From: Candidatus Uabimicrobium amorphum
GTDB lineage: Bacteria; Planctomycetota; Uabimicrobiia; Uabimicrobiales; Uabimicrobiaceae
Direction of reading: 5' to 3'
Assembly: GCF_009002475.1 (NCBI RefSeq)
Contig: NZ_AP019860.1
Span: 4,216,001-4,280,000, forward strand
Length of the DNA stretch: 64,000 nucleotides
Under the pieces are notes generated by a model. It was given only the letters and a program-made list of their open reading frames with translations. It was not told the DNA's origin and ran no database searches. Both the position numbers and the translations under genes were made by a program. Shown one piece after another: positions 1 to 8,584 of this stretch. Within the stretch, counting starts at the first letter, position 1. The number at the start of each line of letters is the position of its first letter.

Positions 1-1595
1 AAATAGGTTTCCATTTCCTTCTCACACCACAAGGACGCCCTTTTGCATATAGTTTTTCTTCTTACTCCTTTCATGGTGAACATCAACAGTGGGTAGACAA
101 AAACAATGTCAACACCCCAATGATTCACACGGAAAATCTAAAAATACAAAACGCGAAAAAACAAATTTCGCAAGATTTAAATAGCACAATTCTACCGATT
201 ACCATTAAGTTTCGACATCGTCCTAAAGAAGAAAACGATATGACATTTTATGGCCATCGTGGAAGAGTAAACAACGATACTATTGAACTGAAAACCAGTG
301 GGTGTTTAATCGACAACAATGGGACTTTATTGATATCTTCCGATCTCGCAACAGAGCACATAAAACGTATTCAAAACATCGAAGTAAAAATGGGCGTAAA
401 GTCTTTCAATGCCAGCTTTTTGGGCATTTTCAACAATATTGGCGCCATGCTCATTCATTGTCCCCATTTGAAAAATCACCATGCAAAAATCAATCGTCAC
501 TACCATTTACAAAGACAAGAACTATTTTTTGCCATTAGCGCTGACAAGGGAAACATTGATGATATTAAACGCGTTCCTTTGCGCTTTGATAAGTATACAA
601 TAGGTTATAAGGACAATAAATTCATCGATATTTACACTTCCAAAAACTTAGATACATTTCTACTTAATAGACACAACGAAGTAATTGGCTTTTTTACTGA
701 TTTTAAAATCGATGAAGAGGATCGCCTCAAAACCTCCAGCTATAGTTCTCCCGCAAATAAACCAAACGTATTTTTGTTTAAAGATGTGAATAAAATTTTG
801 AATGATCCCACGGCACACTTTGATAAAAAAGCCGTACCTGTAGAAGAAAAAGAACAAACAAAAACGTGGTTGGGAGTAGAAATTCAAATACCCAAAACAC
901 AACTTATTGAGCATCTAAAAGCAACAACGGTTACCCAGTACGGCAAAATCGGCTATATCGTGAATTATGTGTATGACAACTCTCCTGCGCAAAAAATAGG
1001 TCTAAAGCCTCTAGACATTATCTTAAGTGTTACTCCACAAGACAGCAAAAATGAAATATTTTTCGAAAGTCAGTACTCTTATCACAGCGACTCTGTGGCA
1101 CCGCGATTTGCATGGGGAGATTTGGAGTTTAGCCGCTTTTTTAGCAAAAGAAATCACAGTGTTATCGATATACTCACCAAGCTTGGCGAAAATCGCGAAG
1201 TAGTGATCAAATATTTTCGTAATGGAAAAATACAAACGAAAAGTTGTAAACTTCACAAAGCTCCACTTGATTTCGAGACTGCCGAAAAAATAAAAGTGCA
1301 ATCTCTGGGCATAACGGTAAAAGATTTGACATACGAAGTAAAACAAGCCCTGCACATTCCGAGTACAACAACAGGCGTTGTGGTTTTTCAAGTAACGCAA
1401 GGTAAACCCGCTATGATTGCTGGCATACGAACCTATGAAATCATTACTCTTGTCGATGACGTTCGTGTAAAAGATGCCCAACATTTTTACGACCTTATCG
1501 ATCAAGCTTATAAAACCAACAACGAGTATACGACTGTTCTCGTAAATAGATTAGATAAAAGCCGTATCGCGAAACTACAATTTGTAAAAGATTAA
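1..1595 (+). CDS. Degenerate HtrA-like protein with two PDZ domains (5' partial)
   Basis: The frame is open from base 3 with no stop before the Met at 120, so the gene very probably begins upstream of the window; about 530 residues are visible. The middle resembles a trypsin-like fold. A strand pair around 'TSGCLID' and 'LLISSDLA' sits where HtrA carries its catalytic His, 'NNIGAMLI' sits where the Asp should be, and 'NRHNEVIGFF' follows the place where GNSGG is expected. None of the three catalytic residues is visible, so I infer an inactive protease-like domain. Two PDZ domains follow: the first from about base 868 ('SPAQKIGLKPLDIILSV'), the second from about 1300 ('GVVVFQVTQGKPAMIAGI'). 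PDZ domains bind protein C-termini. It is the first visible gene of a three-gene set with gaps of 12 and 10 bp. A periplasmic scaffold or sensor role is a guess. Confidence 0.75.
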   Translation, partial: IGFHFLLTPQGRPFAYSFSSYSFHGEHQQWVDKNNVNTPMIHTENLKIQNAKKQISQDLNSTILPITIKFRHRPKEENDMTFYGHRGRVNNDTIELKTSGCLIDNNGTLLISSDLATEHIKRIQNIEVKMGVKSFNASFLGIFNNIGAMLIHCPHLKNHHAKINRHYHLQRQELFFAISADKGNIDDIKRVPLRFDKYTIGYKDNKFIDIYTSKNLDTFLLNRHNEVIGFFTDFKIDEEDRLKTSSYSSPANKPNVFLFKDVNKILNDPTAHFDKKAVPVEEKEQTKTWLGVEIQIPKTQLIEHLKATTVTQYGKIGYIVNYVYDNSPAQKIGLKPLDIILSVTPQDSKNEIFFESQYSYHSDSVAPRFAWGDLEFSRFFSKRNHSVIDILTKLGENREVVIKYFRNGKIQTKSCKLHKAPLDFETAEKIKVQSLGITVKDLTYEVKQALHIPSTTTGVVVFQVTQGKPAMIAGIRTYEIITLVDDVRVKDAQHFYDLIDQAYKTNNEYTTVLVNRLDKSRIAKLQFVKD

Positions 1596-1607
1596 GGAGT
1601 TTGTTTT

Positions 1608-2489
1608 ATGAAAAAGCTAGTTATTTTATCTATTGTCCTTTTCAGTTTACATGCACAAAATATTACTCATTTTTCCGCATATACCAAAGGGAACTCTGAC
1701 ACCCGCTATGTTGCAGCAACTGATACAGGACAAATTTATTGGTTTGCCCCTGGACAACCGTGGCAAAGATCTTCGATGAGGGGTATACCACAACAAAAAG
1801 AAATCAAAGCGCTTTCTACCTATACCAAAGGTAGCGACACTCGCTATGTTATCGTTACGTTTGACAACTCTATCTATTGGTTTGCTCCTAACTATCCGTG
1901 GCAAAAATCTTCGACAAAAGGTTTACCGCGCCTCAATATTAAATTTTTATCCACCTACACAAAAGGTAGTCACGATACGCGTTATGTTGTTGTTATGTCC
2001 GACAACTCCATCTATTGGTTTGCCCCTGGACAATCGTGGAAGAAATCTTCCACAAAAGGTCTTCCCTTGGAACACGACATAAAAATTTTTAGTACATATA
2101 CCAAAGGTAGTGACACACGCTATGTGGCTGTTATGTCAGACAATTCCATCTATTGGTTTGCTCCTGGACAGTCGTGGCAAAAATCTTCCACAAAAGGCCT
2201 TCCGCAACACAAAGATATTGTATGCTTGTCCACTTATACAAAAGGAAGTAGTGACACTCGCTATGTGGCGGTTATGTCCGACAACTCCATCTATTGGTTT
2301 GCTCCTAATTACCCCTGGCAAAAATCTTCCACAAAAGGTCTTCCACAGGGCACAAATATTCGTTTATTTAGTACTTACACAAAAGGTAGTGACACTCGCT
2401 ATGTGGCCGTTATGTCAGACAACTCCATCTATTGGTTTGCCCCTAGATACCCATGGCAAAAATCATCCACACAAGGTTTAATAAAGTAA
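1608..2489 (+). CDS. Secreted protein of six near-identical ~46-residue repeats
   Basis: The ATG follows an AAGGAG ribosome site. Residues 1-16 form a typical signal peptide (KK then a hydrophobic run ending HAQ). The rest is six tandem repeats of 45-47 residues. Each contains 'STYTKG', 'DTRYV', 'DNSIYWFAP' and 'KSSTKGLP'; repeat 1 is the most diverged and repeats 3-6 are nearly identical. The Trp/aromatic-rich short-strand pattern and the count of six suggest a small beta-propeller or tectonin-like lectin fold, but I do not recognise the family. High repeat identity at the DNA level implies recent duplication or gene conversion. It sits between the PDZ protein and the desaturase and shares their 'taaggagttt' junction. 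An extracellular binding role is inference. Confidence 0.8.
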   Translation: MKKLVILSIVLFSLHAQNITHFSAYTKGNSDTRYVAATDTGQIYWFAPGQPWQRSSMRGIPQQKEIKALSTYTKGSDTRYVIVTFDNSIYWFAPNYPWQKSSTKGLPRLNIKFLSTYTKGSHDTRYVVVMSDNSIYWFAPGQSWKKSSTKGLPLEHDIKIFSTYTKGSDTRYVAVMSDNSIYWFAPGQSWQKSSTKGLPQHKDIVCLSTYTKGSSDTRYVAVMSDNSIYWFAPNYPWQKSSTKGLPQGTNIRLFSTYTKGSDTRYVAVMSDNSIYWFAPRYPWQKSSTQGLIK

Positions 2490-2499
2490 GGAGTTTTTC

Positions 2500-3456
2500 A
2501 TGGATCCCTGCGTAGCAAAACTAAATATACCACAGCAACAAGTGCAAAAACTACACCAACTCCATCATGGCAAAACATATTTACGCATAGTCATTTTTAT
2601 TGCTCTTTACTTGAGCAGCGCCTATGGTGCATATCACTTTGTTTTATGGATGAATGTGTGGTGGGCGACATTGGCAATGATACCGTTATACGTCATTGCC
2701 GCAGCATCTCTTCATGGAATTAGTTTGTTTACACATGAAGGCGTTCACGGTGTATTGTCGAACAACAAAACCTGGAATCACATCTTAAGTGCTCTATGCG
2801 CCATGCCAGTATTGCAAAATTTCGCCGCCTATCGTGTTTTACACTTAAGTCACCATCGCCACTTAGGTTTAGAAGGTGACCCAGACCACTATAAAAACTA
2901 TACCTCGTGGTCGTGGTTGGTTTTTGCTATGCACTGGGGACGCCTAATCTTAGGTTATCCCGCTTACATCACCGCAATTCCCATTCTCGGTTTCCGCCAA
3001 GGAACGATGAAGGATCGCTTATATATCGTCTTGGAATTACTAGCAATGACAGCCGTTATTTATTTCGTTTGCATTTCTTCATTATCATGGACACTACTTT
3101 TGCACATGTGGCTAATTCCAATGATTATTATTAACACCATGGTGAACATCCGCGGTATGAGTCAGCACACACTTCTCGAACATGAGTCAGACACAATAAA
3201 AGGTACAAGAACGATACTGACAAATCCAATAACTACCTTTTTCATGTGTAATGAAAACTACCACCTAGAACATCACTTATACCCCAATATTCCATGGTAT
3301 AATCTTCCAGAAACGCATAAACAATTGAAAGAAGATTTAACAGAAAAAGGTGCGCCGTATATTTCTTCCTATTTTGCCTTTGTTTACGACTTTATCGTGG
3401 CAAGTATCAAAAGAAGCCCTGTGGGAAGTGTTATCGTAGGAAAAAAGTCCTCGTAA
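2500..3456 (+). CDS. Fatty acid desaturase family membrane protein
   Basis: This is a 318-residue integral membrane di-iron enzyme of the fatty acid desaturase/beta-carotene hydroxylase superfamily (PF00487 type). All three histidine boxes are visible: 'HEGVHG' near residue 84, 'HLSHHRH' near 118 and 'NYHLEHHLYP' near 253. Hydrophobic segments lie at about 27-65 and 160-220. The family uses O2 and reduced carrier electrons to desaturate or hydroxylate acyl chains or carotenoids in the membrane; the substrate cannot be told from sequence. The start has AAGGAG seven bases upstream and lies 10 bp after the repeat-protein stop, so it is probably cotranscribed with it. Confidence 0.85.
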   Translation: MDPCVAKLNIPQQQVQKLHQLHHGKTYLRIVIFIALYLSSAYGAYHFVLWMNVWWATLAMIPLYVIAAASLHGISLFTHEGVHGVLSNNKTWNHILSALCAMPVLQNFAAYRVLHLSHHRHLGLEGDPDHYKNYTSWSWLVFAMHWGRLILGYPAYITAIPILGFRQGTMKDRLYIVLELLAMTAVIYFVCISSLSWTLLLHMWLIPMIIINTMVNIRGMSQHTLLEHESDTIKGTRTILTNPITTFFMCNENYHLEHHLYPNIPWYNLPETHKQLKEDLTEKGAPYISSYFAFVYDFIVASIKRSPVGSVIVGKKSS

Positions 3457-3475
3457 AACCCATGGTGTCACATTG

Positions 3476-3555
3476 TGTCATCCCTGCGAACGCAAGGAGG
3501 CAGCGTTTTGAAGTCAACTTTAGATTGCTGGTTTCCCGCTTATGCGGGAATGACA
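3476..3555. repeat. REP-like dispersed repeat, copy 1
   Basis: An 80-bp unit begins TGTCATCCC and ends GGGAATGACA. It has an internal 'tgctggtttcccgctta' core and a CCCGCTTATGCGGG hairpin. A diverged copy lies at 26493-26574. It sits in the gap between two convergent genes (desaturase + and metal receptor -), where its hairpin could also help terminate transcription. Confidence 0.7.
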
Positions 3556-3622
3556 TGTTTTTGTAAGTCTTGATTAAGACTTTTATTCTTAACCTAACAT
3601 GAACCTGTGGCACGATTCCCCC

Positions 3623-4363
3623 CTAGGAACCATTCTCTTCTAAAAACAACAAAGAGCGATAGCCAAACCAACTATATGGTTCCCCATCGATAATAGCACA
3701 CGAAAAACCCAATTCCTTCAGAATGTCTTTTTTACGATGAAAAGGATACGGCTCTGTTGAACACAACAACAGTGTTTTGTTGCGATCAAAGTCATTCACA
3801 TCAATCTGCGGGTATTTCTCCTCATTGCTCCAATGGTATCCACTTAACCCCAAATGGTGGAAAACAGAACCAATAAAAGTATTTGAAGAGACACACATCC
3901 ATGGATCACGCCAAATGAGATATACAAATTGTTCACAAGTGTCTTTTAGTGGTGTAATCCACTCTTTAATACCAGGAATATTTGCTAAAGATCTACTCGT
4001 TATCTTGCGCTCTGCGACTTTCTGCCAACGATCACTATAGTTGAGAAGTAAATCGTTTTGCAAACGTTCTCCCAACGTTGTCAAAAAAGGTGGAATATCT
4101 TCAATTTCACGAATGTGACTCACTAGGTTTTCGATAGGACTATTTTCGGCCATTTCCTTCGTATTTTCTTCACGATCTAGTAGTAAAAAATCGGCCTGTA
4201 AATCGCGTACTTTTTCCCAAGAAATGTCTTTCGTTCCTCCCACATTTTTTGCATTTGCCGCTTTATCTTTCGGATGCAAACAAAAACGAGTGCGTCCAAC
4301 GACATTTACTCCCGCACATAACAAAGTTTCCGTCCATGAAGGAACCATTGAAATTACTTTCAC
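3623..4363 (-). CDS. Helical-backbone metal receptor / BtuF-like cobalamin-binding protein
   Basis: 246 residues resembling periplasmic binding proteins of the BtuF type: the N-terminal 'ISMVPSWTETLLCAG', then 'VVGRTRFC', 'VGGTKDISWEKV' and 'DFLLLDREEN' follow the usual order of this fold. The start is GTG, chosen because 'taaggag' lies 7 bases upstream. No signal peptide or lipobox is visible, unlike transport-associated members, and no ABC permease or ATPase is adjacent, so a role in B12 or metal-chelate uptake is uncertain and a cytoplasmic function is possible. It is monocistronic on the minus strand, about 68 bp beyond the preceding gene and past that gene's terminator. Confidence 0.7.
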   Translation of the reverse strand: MKVISMVPSWTETLLCAGVNVVGRTRFCLHPKDKAANAKNVGGTKDISWEKVRDLQADFLLLDREENTKEMAENSPIENLVSHIREIEDIPPFLTTLGERLQNDLLLNYSDRWQKVAERKITSRSLANIPGIKEWITPLKDTCEQFVYLIWRDPWMCVSSNTFIGSVFHHLGLSGYHWSNEEKYPQIDVNDFDRNKTLLLCSTEPYPFHRKKDILKELGFSCAIIDGEPYSWFGYRSLLFLEENGS

Positions 4364-4381
4364 AACATCTCCTTAAAACAA

Positions 4382-4417
4382 AAAAAGCCAACACATTAAA
4401 AAATGAGTTGGCTTTTT
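4382..4417 (-). terminator. Intrinsic terminator of the two-repeat secreted protein gene
   Basis: Perfect 11-bp arms AAAAAGCCAAC / GTTGGCTTTTT with a 14-base loop. Read on the minus strand the hairpin ends in a T run. It lies 15 bp past the stop of the gene ending at 4432. Confidence 0.85.
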
Positions 4418-4431
4418 AATATAAAAAGAAA

Positions 4432-5580
4432 TTACTTCTTGGTCACTGCGTAAGACAATCCACCTGCGTTAAAACCTTTTGCGCTCTTTGGACCTGTCAC
4501 AGTTGTTGTTACAACAAACATGCCAGTAGAACGAATCGGTTTATGGTTAACTAGGTATGTCTCGCCTTTTTTGACGCTCTTATTGAACAGAGAAATTTCT
4601 TTGGTGTTACCGTTAGCGTTAATTGCTGCAACTTTAATGACAACTTTACCTGTTGTTTGAGCAGTAAATGTTGCGGAATTAAAATTACCGCGATGCAAAA
4701 TTTCGCTAAGGCCAACAAAAGAAGCACCTTTGCCTTGATTATATGGACTTACGCGTAGACGCAAGTTGCCATAAGGTTTTTTTGGTGCATTGTTTGGTTT
4801 TTGACCTGGAGCTGTCGCTTTCTTGATCACAGCGTAAGTAACAGCACCGGCATTAAATTTTGCCGCACCATTGACATTGCGTACCACAGTACTAACTACA
4901 AATATGCCATTGGAACGAATAGGTTTGTGATTTAGAAAGTATGTTTCACCCTTTTTGGTTTTCTTGTTGAACAAAGCAATTTCTTTACCACCACCGTTTT
5001 TGTTAATTGCTGCGACTTTAATGCTGACATTACCTGCGGTTTTTGCAGTGTAAGTTGCCGCATTAAAAGAACCAGCACGGTTGATGTTCATCGCACCCAC
5101 AAAAGAAATGTTCTTACCATTTTTTACTTTGTGAACTTGAAGTTGTAAATTACCATATGGCTTTTTCGGAGCACGTACATCGGCTGCAGAGGCTGCAAAT
5201 TCAACGTCAAAAACAACGCTAACCATCGCATTTTCTATACCAGAAAATGCGTATGCTTGAGAACTGACCTCAAGTTTAGCTGCTTTTGCTAAATCGAAAT
5301 TCAATTCTTGTTTACCACTTGCAACGCTAAAAAATTCTTGTACCTGATCTCCCGCTTTTACAACTAAGTCAACACGACCAATTTGTTCTTGTGAAAAAAC
5401 GACATTCATCGCCTTCACTTTGACAACTTGTTGACCTTCGCTACCTAAAGCGACCAAGCCATCGTAAATACAATTACTTTGCCCTTCATCAAATGAGGCA
5501 TAGTACACTAGAGCTTGATCATCATTAGCCACTGTAAACAAGCAACCAAAAAGTACAAGCATAATTGCTATATATCGCAT
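4432..5580 (-). CDS. Secreted protein with two ~120-residue internal repeats
   Basis: I use the ATG at 5580 (382 residues) because GGAG lies 6 bases upstream. An in-frame TTG 12 bases further upstream would overlap that ribosome site. The N-terminus is a signal peptide ('MRYIAIMLVLFGCLFTVA'). Residues ~135-260 and ~265-382 are two copies of one domain marked by 'KKPYGNL', 'SFVG', 'IKVAAIN', 'LFNK', 'KKGETY' and 'NHKPIRS'. The remaining N-terminal third is unrelated and beta-rich. I do not recognise the family; the strand-rich, Gly/Asn-rich make-up suggests an immunoglobulin-like or adhesin-like exported domain. The gene has its own terminator and is separated from the upstream gene by another. 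Confidence 0.8.
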   Translation of the reverse strand: MRYIAIMLVLFGCLFTVANDDQALVYYASFDEGQSNCIYDGLVALGSEGQQVVKVKAMNVVFSQEQIGRVDLVVKAGDQVQEFFSVASGKQELNFDLAKAAKLEVSSQAYAFSGIENAMVSVVFDVEFAASAADVRAPKKPYGNLQLQVHKVKNGKNISFVGAMNINRAGSFNAATYTAKTAGNVSIKVAAINKNGGGKEIALFNKKTKKGETYFLNHKPIRSNGIFVVSTVVRNVNGAAKFNAGAVTYAVIKKATAPGQKPNNAPKKPYGNLRLRVSPYNQGKGASFVGLSEILHRGNFNSATFTAQTTGKVVIKVAAINANGNTKEISLFNKSVKKGETYLVNHKPIRSTGMFVVTTTVTGPKSAKGFNAGGLSYAVTKK

Positions 5581-5672
5581 TACTTTCTCCAAATTAATTT
5601 ACGAATTAAACTTGTGTATCTATCCTATTTTAGGAAAAAACGCATGTGGATTCAAAATGAATTTGGGCAAAA

Positions 5673-5703
5673 AAAAACAGTGGCTAAAATAGCCACTGTT
5701 TTT
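5673..5703 (-). terminator. Intrinsic terminator of the HPS-RraA gene
   Basis: Perfect 14-bp arms (AAAAACAGTGGCTA and its complement) around an AAA loop. The A run on the plus strand gives a T run on the minus strand. It lies 16 bp after the stop of the gene ending at 5719. Confidence 0.9.
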
Positions 5704-5718
5704 ATAGAGAGATTACTT

Positions 5719-6999
5719 CTAGCTATGCAATTTCTTGTATTTGTTTACAAGCTCTTCCAATTCCTTGTCTTTCGCATTTTCAATTCCACGAATAATCTCC
5801 ATACGCTCGTTGTAAAGCTTAAGAGCTTCATCCGTTTTGAAAAAAATAAGTTCTTTGGAAATGGAAATAATTCCTGTATCGTCTCCAATTAGCCAGTCAC
5901 CAGGTTTAATAAAAACTTCGCCAATTTTCAATGGACAATTTTCACTAAAACTAGAATCTTGATTTTTAGAAATAATAGGAGTAATCGAACTAGTGTAACA
6001 AGGTAGACCTTTCTCGCGAATCTTGTTTACATCTTTGATGCTACCGTAAACAACTACGCCAACAAGTTCTTTTTTTATCGCAATTTCTGTCGCCATTTGT
6101 CCCCAAACAGCGGAACCACGACCACCAGCATCGATCACTAATATACAGCGCGGTTCCATTTTCATTAAAAAATCGAGAACTGCCATTTCAGCTCCAGGCC
6201 AAACTTTTAGAGTGGCCGCTTTACCTGCAATTTTTGTATATTTTTGAACAGGGTAAACATTTTCTAAGAAACATGGACGCTCGCTCACCTCACAAAAGTC
6301 GCTAGGCGAAACTTGTTCCAACAATTGCAAAAGTTGCTCTTCATGCAAAGAAAAAGGATCTTTGGGAAAAGTTCTTTTGGCATTAGACAAGATCGTTAAA
6401 ATCGACTTTACTGCTTCCTGTATGCTTTTGTCTTTTTCATCGCAAAAGCGAATTCCAATCGTAGAGGCACCTAAAGATATCGCTTCGACAATTTCATCTT
6501 CTTCTTCAACCCCTTGTACTCCGATCGGAGTTGATAACAAGGACGTTGTTTTTTGTAAAAGAGCAAAAGACGATTTATCTAAAGATAACATAATCGAGTG
6601 AAAACCATCAGGAATATGTTCATTTATATATTGTTGAGGGCGAACAAGATCGCGAAAATCAAGAATAACATCAACTTCATGCTCTTTGGCCACATCTAAA
6701 CTTTGTTGCCAAATTTCAGAAGAAACATTACCAGAAACTGTTATGCTATTTGCCCCAGCACCAGCAATTGCTTTGATCTCCGACTCAACATTCGATTGCA
6801 CCTTCATATCGGCAACCAGTGTCACTTCGGGAAAACGTTCACGCAATACCTTAATGCTGGTAAGTCCTGTACTTTTTAGCAGAGTAGAGCCGATTTCGAT
6901 AACATCTACACCAGCAGAAACACTCTGTTCAGCACAAAAAATAGCGTTTTCTAGATGTAAAAACTCTAATGATACGGATAGCTTAGGTTTCATAAGCAA
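5719..6999 (-). CDS. Hexulose-6-phosphate synthase-like / RraA-like fusion
   Basis: 426 residues with two domains. Residues ~5-210 resemble the orotidine-5'-phosphate decarboxylase superfamily as in 3-hexulose-6-phosphate synthase ('AGVDVIEIGSTLLKSTG', 'VADMKVQ', 'ITVSGN'). Residues ~235-395 resemble RraA/aldolase-type proteins ('WPGAEMAVLDFL', 'VIDAGGRGSAVWG', 'GVVVYGSIKDV', 'PGDWLIGDDTGI'). Bifunctional proteins of this layout are known mainly from archaea and act in ribulose-monophosphate chemistry. The superfamily motif DxKxxD appears as D-M-K-V-Q-S, so the final Asp is missing and activity of the first domain is uncertain. The TTG start fits a GGAG 8 bases upstream; the ATG at 6993 is an alternative. 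The gene stands alone. Confidence 0.75.
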   Translation of the reverse strand: MLMKPKLSVSLEFLHLENAIFCAEQSVSAGVDVIEIGSTLLKSTGLTSIKVLRERFPEVTLVADMKVQSNVESEIKAIAGAGANSITVSGNVSSEIWQQSLDVAKEHEVDVILDFRDLVRPQQYINEHIPDGFHSIMLSLDKSSFALLQKTTSLLSTPIGVQGVEEEDEIVEAISLGASTIGIRFCDEKDKSIQEAVKSILTILSNAKRTFPKDPFSLHEEQLLQLLEQVSPSDFCEVSERPCFLENVYPVQKYTKIAGKAATLKVWPGAEMAVLDFLMKMEPRCILVIDAGGRGSAVWGQMATEIAIKKELVGVVVYGSIKDVNKIREKGLPCYTSSITPIISKNQDSSFSENCPLKIGEVFIKPGDWLIGDDTGIISISKELIFFKTDEALKLYNERMEIIRGIENAKDKELEELVNKYKKLHS

Positions 7000-7208
7000 A
7001 AAATACGCTCCGTTAAAAAATCAGAATTTACTCTAGTGTATTAAGTTAAACACAAAGTAAGATATAATTTCTCTATTTCTAGCATAACACAATATGCAAA
7101 TATTACTAGATCAAATTTCTGTGCTTGTAGTGAAGTGACGATCAAAAACAACAATATTCCCACAAAGCGAATACTAAAATAAAATACGTATTTGCGTTTG
7201 AAAAACTT

Positions 7209-7245
7209 TTGCCACTGGTGCAACACTCACCAGCAAGGATGGCAA
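7209..7245. other. Nested inverted repeat upstream of the phosphoesterase gene
   Basis: Inner arms CTGGTG/CACCAG (7215-7220, 7228-7233) sit inside outer arms TTGCCA/TGGCAA (7209-7214, 7240-7245). It lies in the 318-bp divergent gap 7000-7317, where nothing else is clear. It could be an operator or a leader hairpin. Confidence 0.35.
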
Positions 7246-7317
7246 TCGTTAAAACAAATATGCTAAAATAAAGGATAGATCGAAACAAGAACGGGATCGA
7301 ATTAAGGAATTTTTCTT

Positions 7318-8463
7318 ATGGGAAATATATGGTTCACCTCAGATACGCATTTTGGGCACGCGAATATTATCAAACATTCGCTACGTCCCTTTTTCTCTGG
7401 GCAAGAACAAGAAATCTATGAACTTGCTCATCGTCCACAAGCAACACAACAAGATATCGCAAACTATGCCAAAATGCGTGTTTCTCCACAAAGCGTACGT
7501 AAACACGACGAACAACTTATTGCGAATTGGAATGCGCGTGTTACCAACAGAGATCGTATTTACCACCTTGGCGATTTTGGCTTTGCAAATGATGCCTATA
7601 CAGATAAAATTCTTTCACGTCTAAATGGTAATATTTACTTTCTACGTGGCAATCACGACTACAACACAAAGGTCATACAAAAACACTGTGTTTGGGTAAA
7701 AGATTATTTCGAACTCAAGGTAAAAGACGATACACTACCACAAGGGAAATGCAAAATAATATTGCTTCACTATGCTTTACGTGTGTGGAATGCTAGTCAT
7801 CATGGATCGTGGCATTTGTATGGACACAGTCACAATACATTACCTGATGACCCTAACTTGCCTGCGATCGATATCGGCGTAGATGCCGTAGCGCATTCAT
7901 ATGCTTTAGAGGAAAATATCGTCGAGCGTTATCGCCCCATTTCCTACGAGGAAATCAAAACCATTCTTTTGCGTAAATTTCAAAATCGCTGTATCAACAC
8001 ACAAAGATTAACACTATGTCCTTACAACCTGAAACATATGAAGGGCTTTATTACACTAAATGTCGATCCCATCGTACGTAAAAATATGGATGGCCCCAAG
8101 TCATTGCGACAAGCAAAAGACCTTTTTTTACAGATACTCGCCGATAAAAATAGAAAATGCTGGGCGGTGACTTACCAAGATAATTATATTGGACATTGCT
8201 TTTTAGAGCGCACCTCGCAAAACAATGTTGTCGAACTTGGATTTTTGTTTTTTCAAAAATATTGGGGCCAAGGATTTGCAACAGAAACGGCAAAAGCACT
8301 CGTCAATTATGCCAAAAATACCCCAGAGATTCGCCGAGTCATCGCTTCAATCGATCACGACCACAACGCCTCTATAGGCGTTTTGCAAAAAGCAGGTTTA
8401 AAACTCACCACCACAGGCATGGATGATTTAGGAACTTACTATATCTACTCACGACCTGTTTAG
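7318..8463 (+). CDS. Metallophosphoesterase fused to a GNAT acetyltransferase
   Basis: Residues 1-~200 are a calcineurin-like metallophosphoesterase with all metal motifs visible: 'SDTHFGH', 'HLGDFGF', 'LRGNHDY', 'LLHYALRVW' and 'GHSHN'. Residues ~225-381 are a GNAT N-acetyltransferase of the RimJ/RimL type ('QRLTLCPYN', 'LGFLFFQKYWGQGFATE', 'VIASIDHDHNASIGVLQKAG'). The first half would hydrolyse a phosphoester or nucleotide and the second acetylate an amine using acetyl-CoA; neither substrate is known. The ATG follows AAGGA. Each family is normally a stand-alone protein, so the fusion is unusual. No stop or frameshift separates the halves. Upstream DNA holds only a nested inverted repeat, and the following 120 bp show nothing. 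Confidence 0.85.
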   Translation: MGNIWFTSDTHFGHANIIKHSLRPFFSGQEQEIYELAHRPQATQQDIANYAKMRVSPQSVRKHDEQLIANWNARVTNRDRIYHLGDFGFANDAYTDKILSRLNGNIYFLRGNHDYNTKVIQKHCVWVKDYFELKVKDDTLPQGKCKIILLHYALRVWNASHHGSWHLYGHSHNTLPDDPNLPAIDIGVDAVAHSYALEENIVERYRPISYEEIKTILLRKFQNRCINTQRLTLCPYNLKHMKGFITLNVDPIVRKNMDGPKSLRQAKDLFLQILADKNRKCWAVTYQDNYIGHCFLERTSQNNVVELGFLFFQKYWGQGFATETAKALVNYAKNTPEIRRVIASIDHDHNASIGVLQKAGLKLTTTGMDDLGTYYIYSRPV

Positions 8464-8584
8464 AGCACATAAATTCAAAACGGAAATTCATTTGTCTCTT
8501 GTAAAAATTGTTGTTACGGTTTAAAATAAAAACGTACAAGGTCAATTTATTCTAATTATTAACATATTAAATATTGGGTGTTGT

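Noticed and set aside
1023..1505. Minus-strand 160-codon open frame
   Set aside because: Antisense to the PDZ protein; no start signal and a shadow-like composition.
1665..2480. Direct repeats that might be a CRISPR array
   Set aside because: The units are in-frame coding repeats of ~138 bp without distinct spacers.
7041..7226. Minus-strand 61-codon open frame with a hydrophobic middle
   Set aside because: TTG start with no convincing ribosome site, no homology signal, low-complexity AT-rich composition; overlaps a probable control region.
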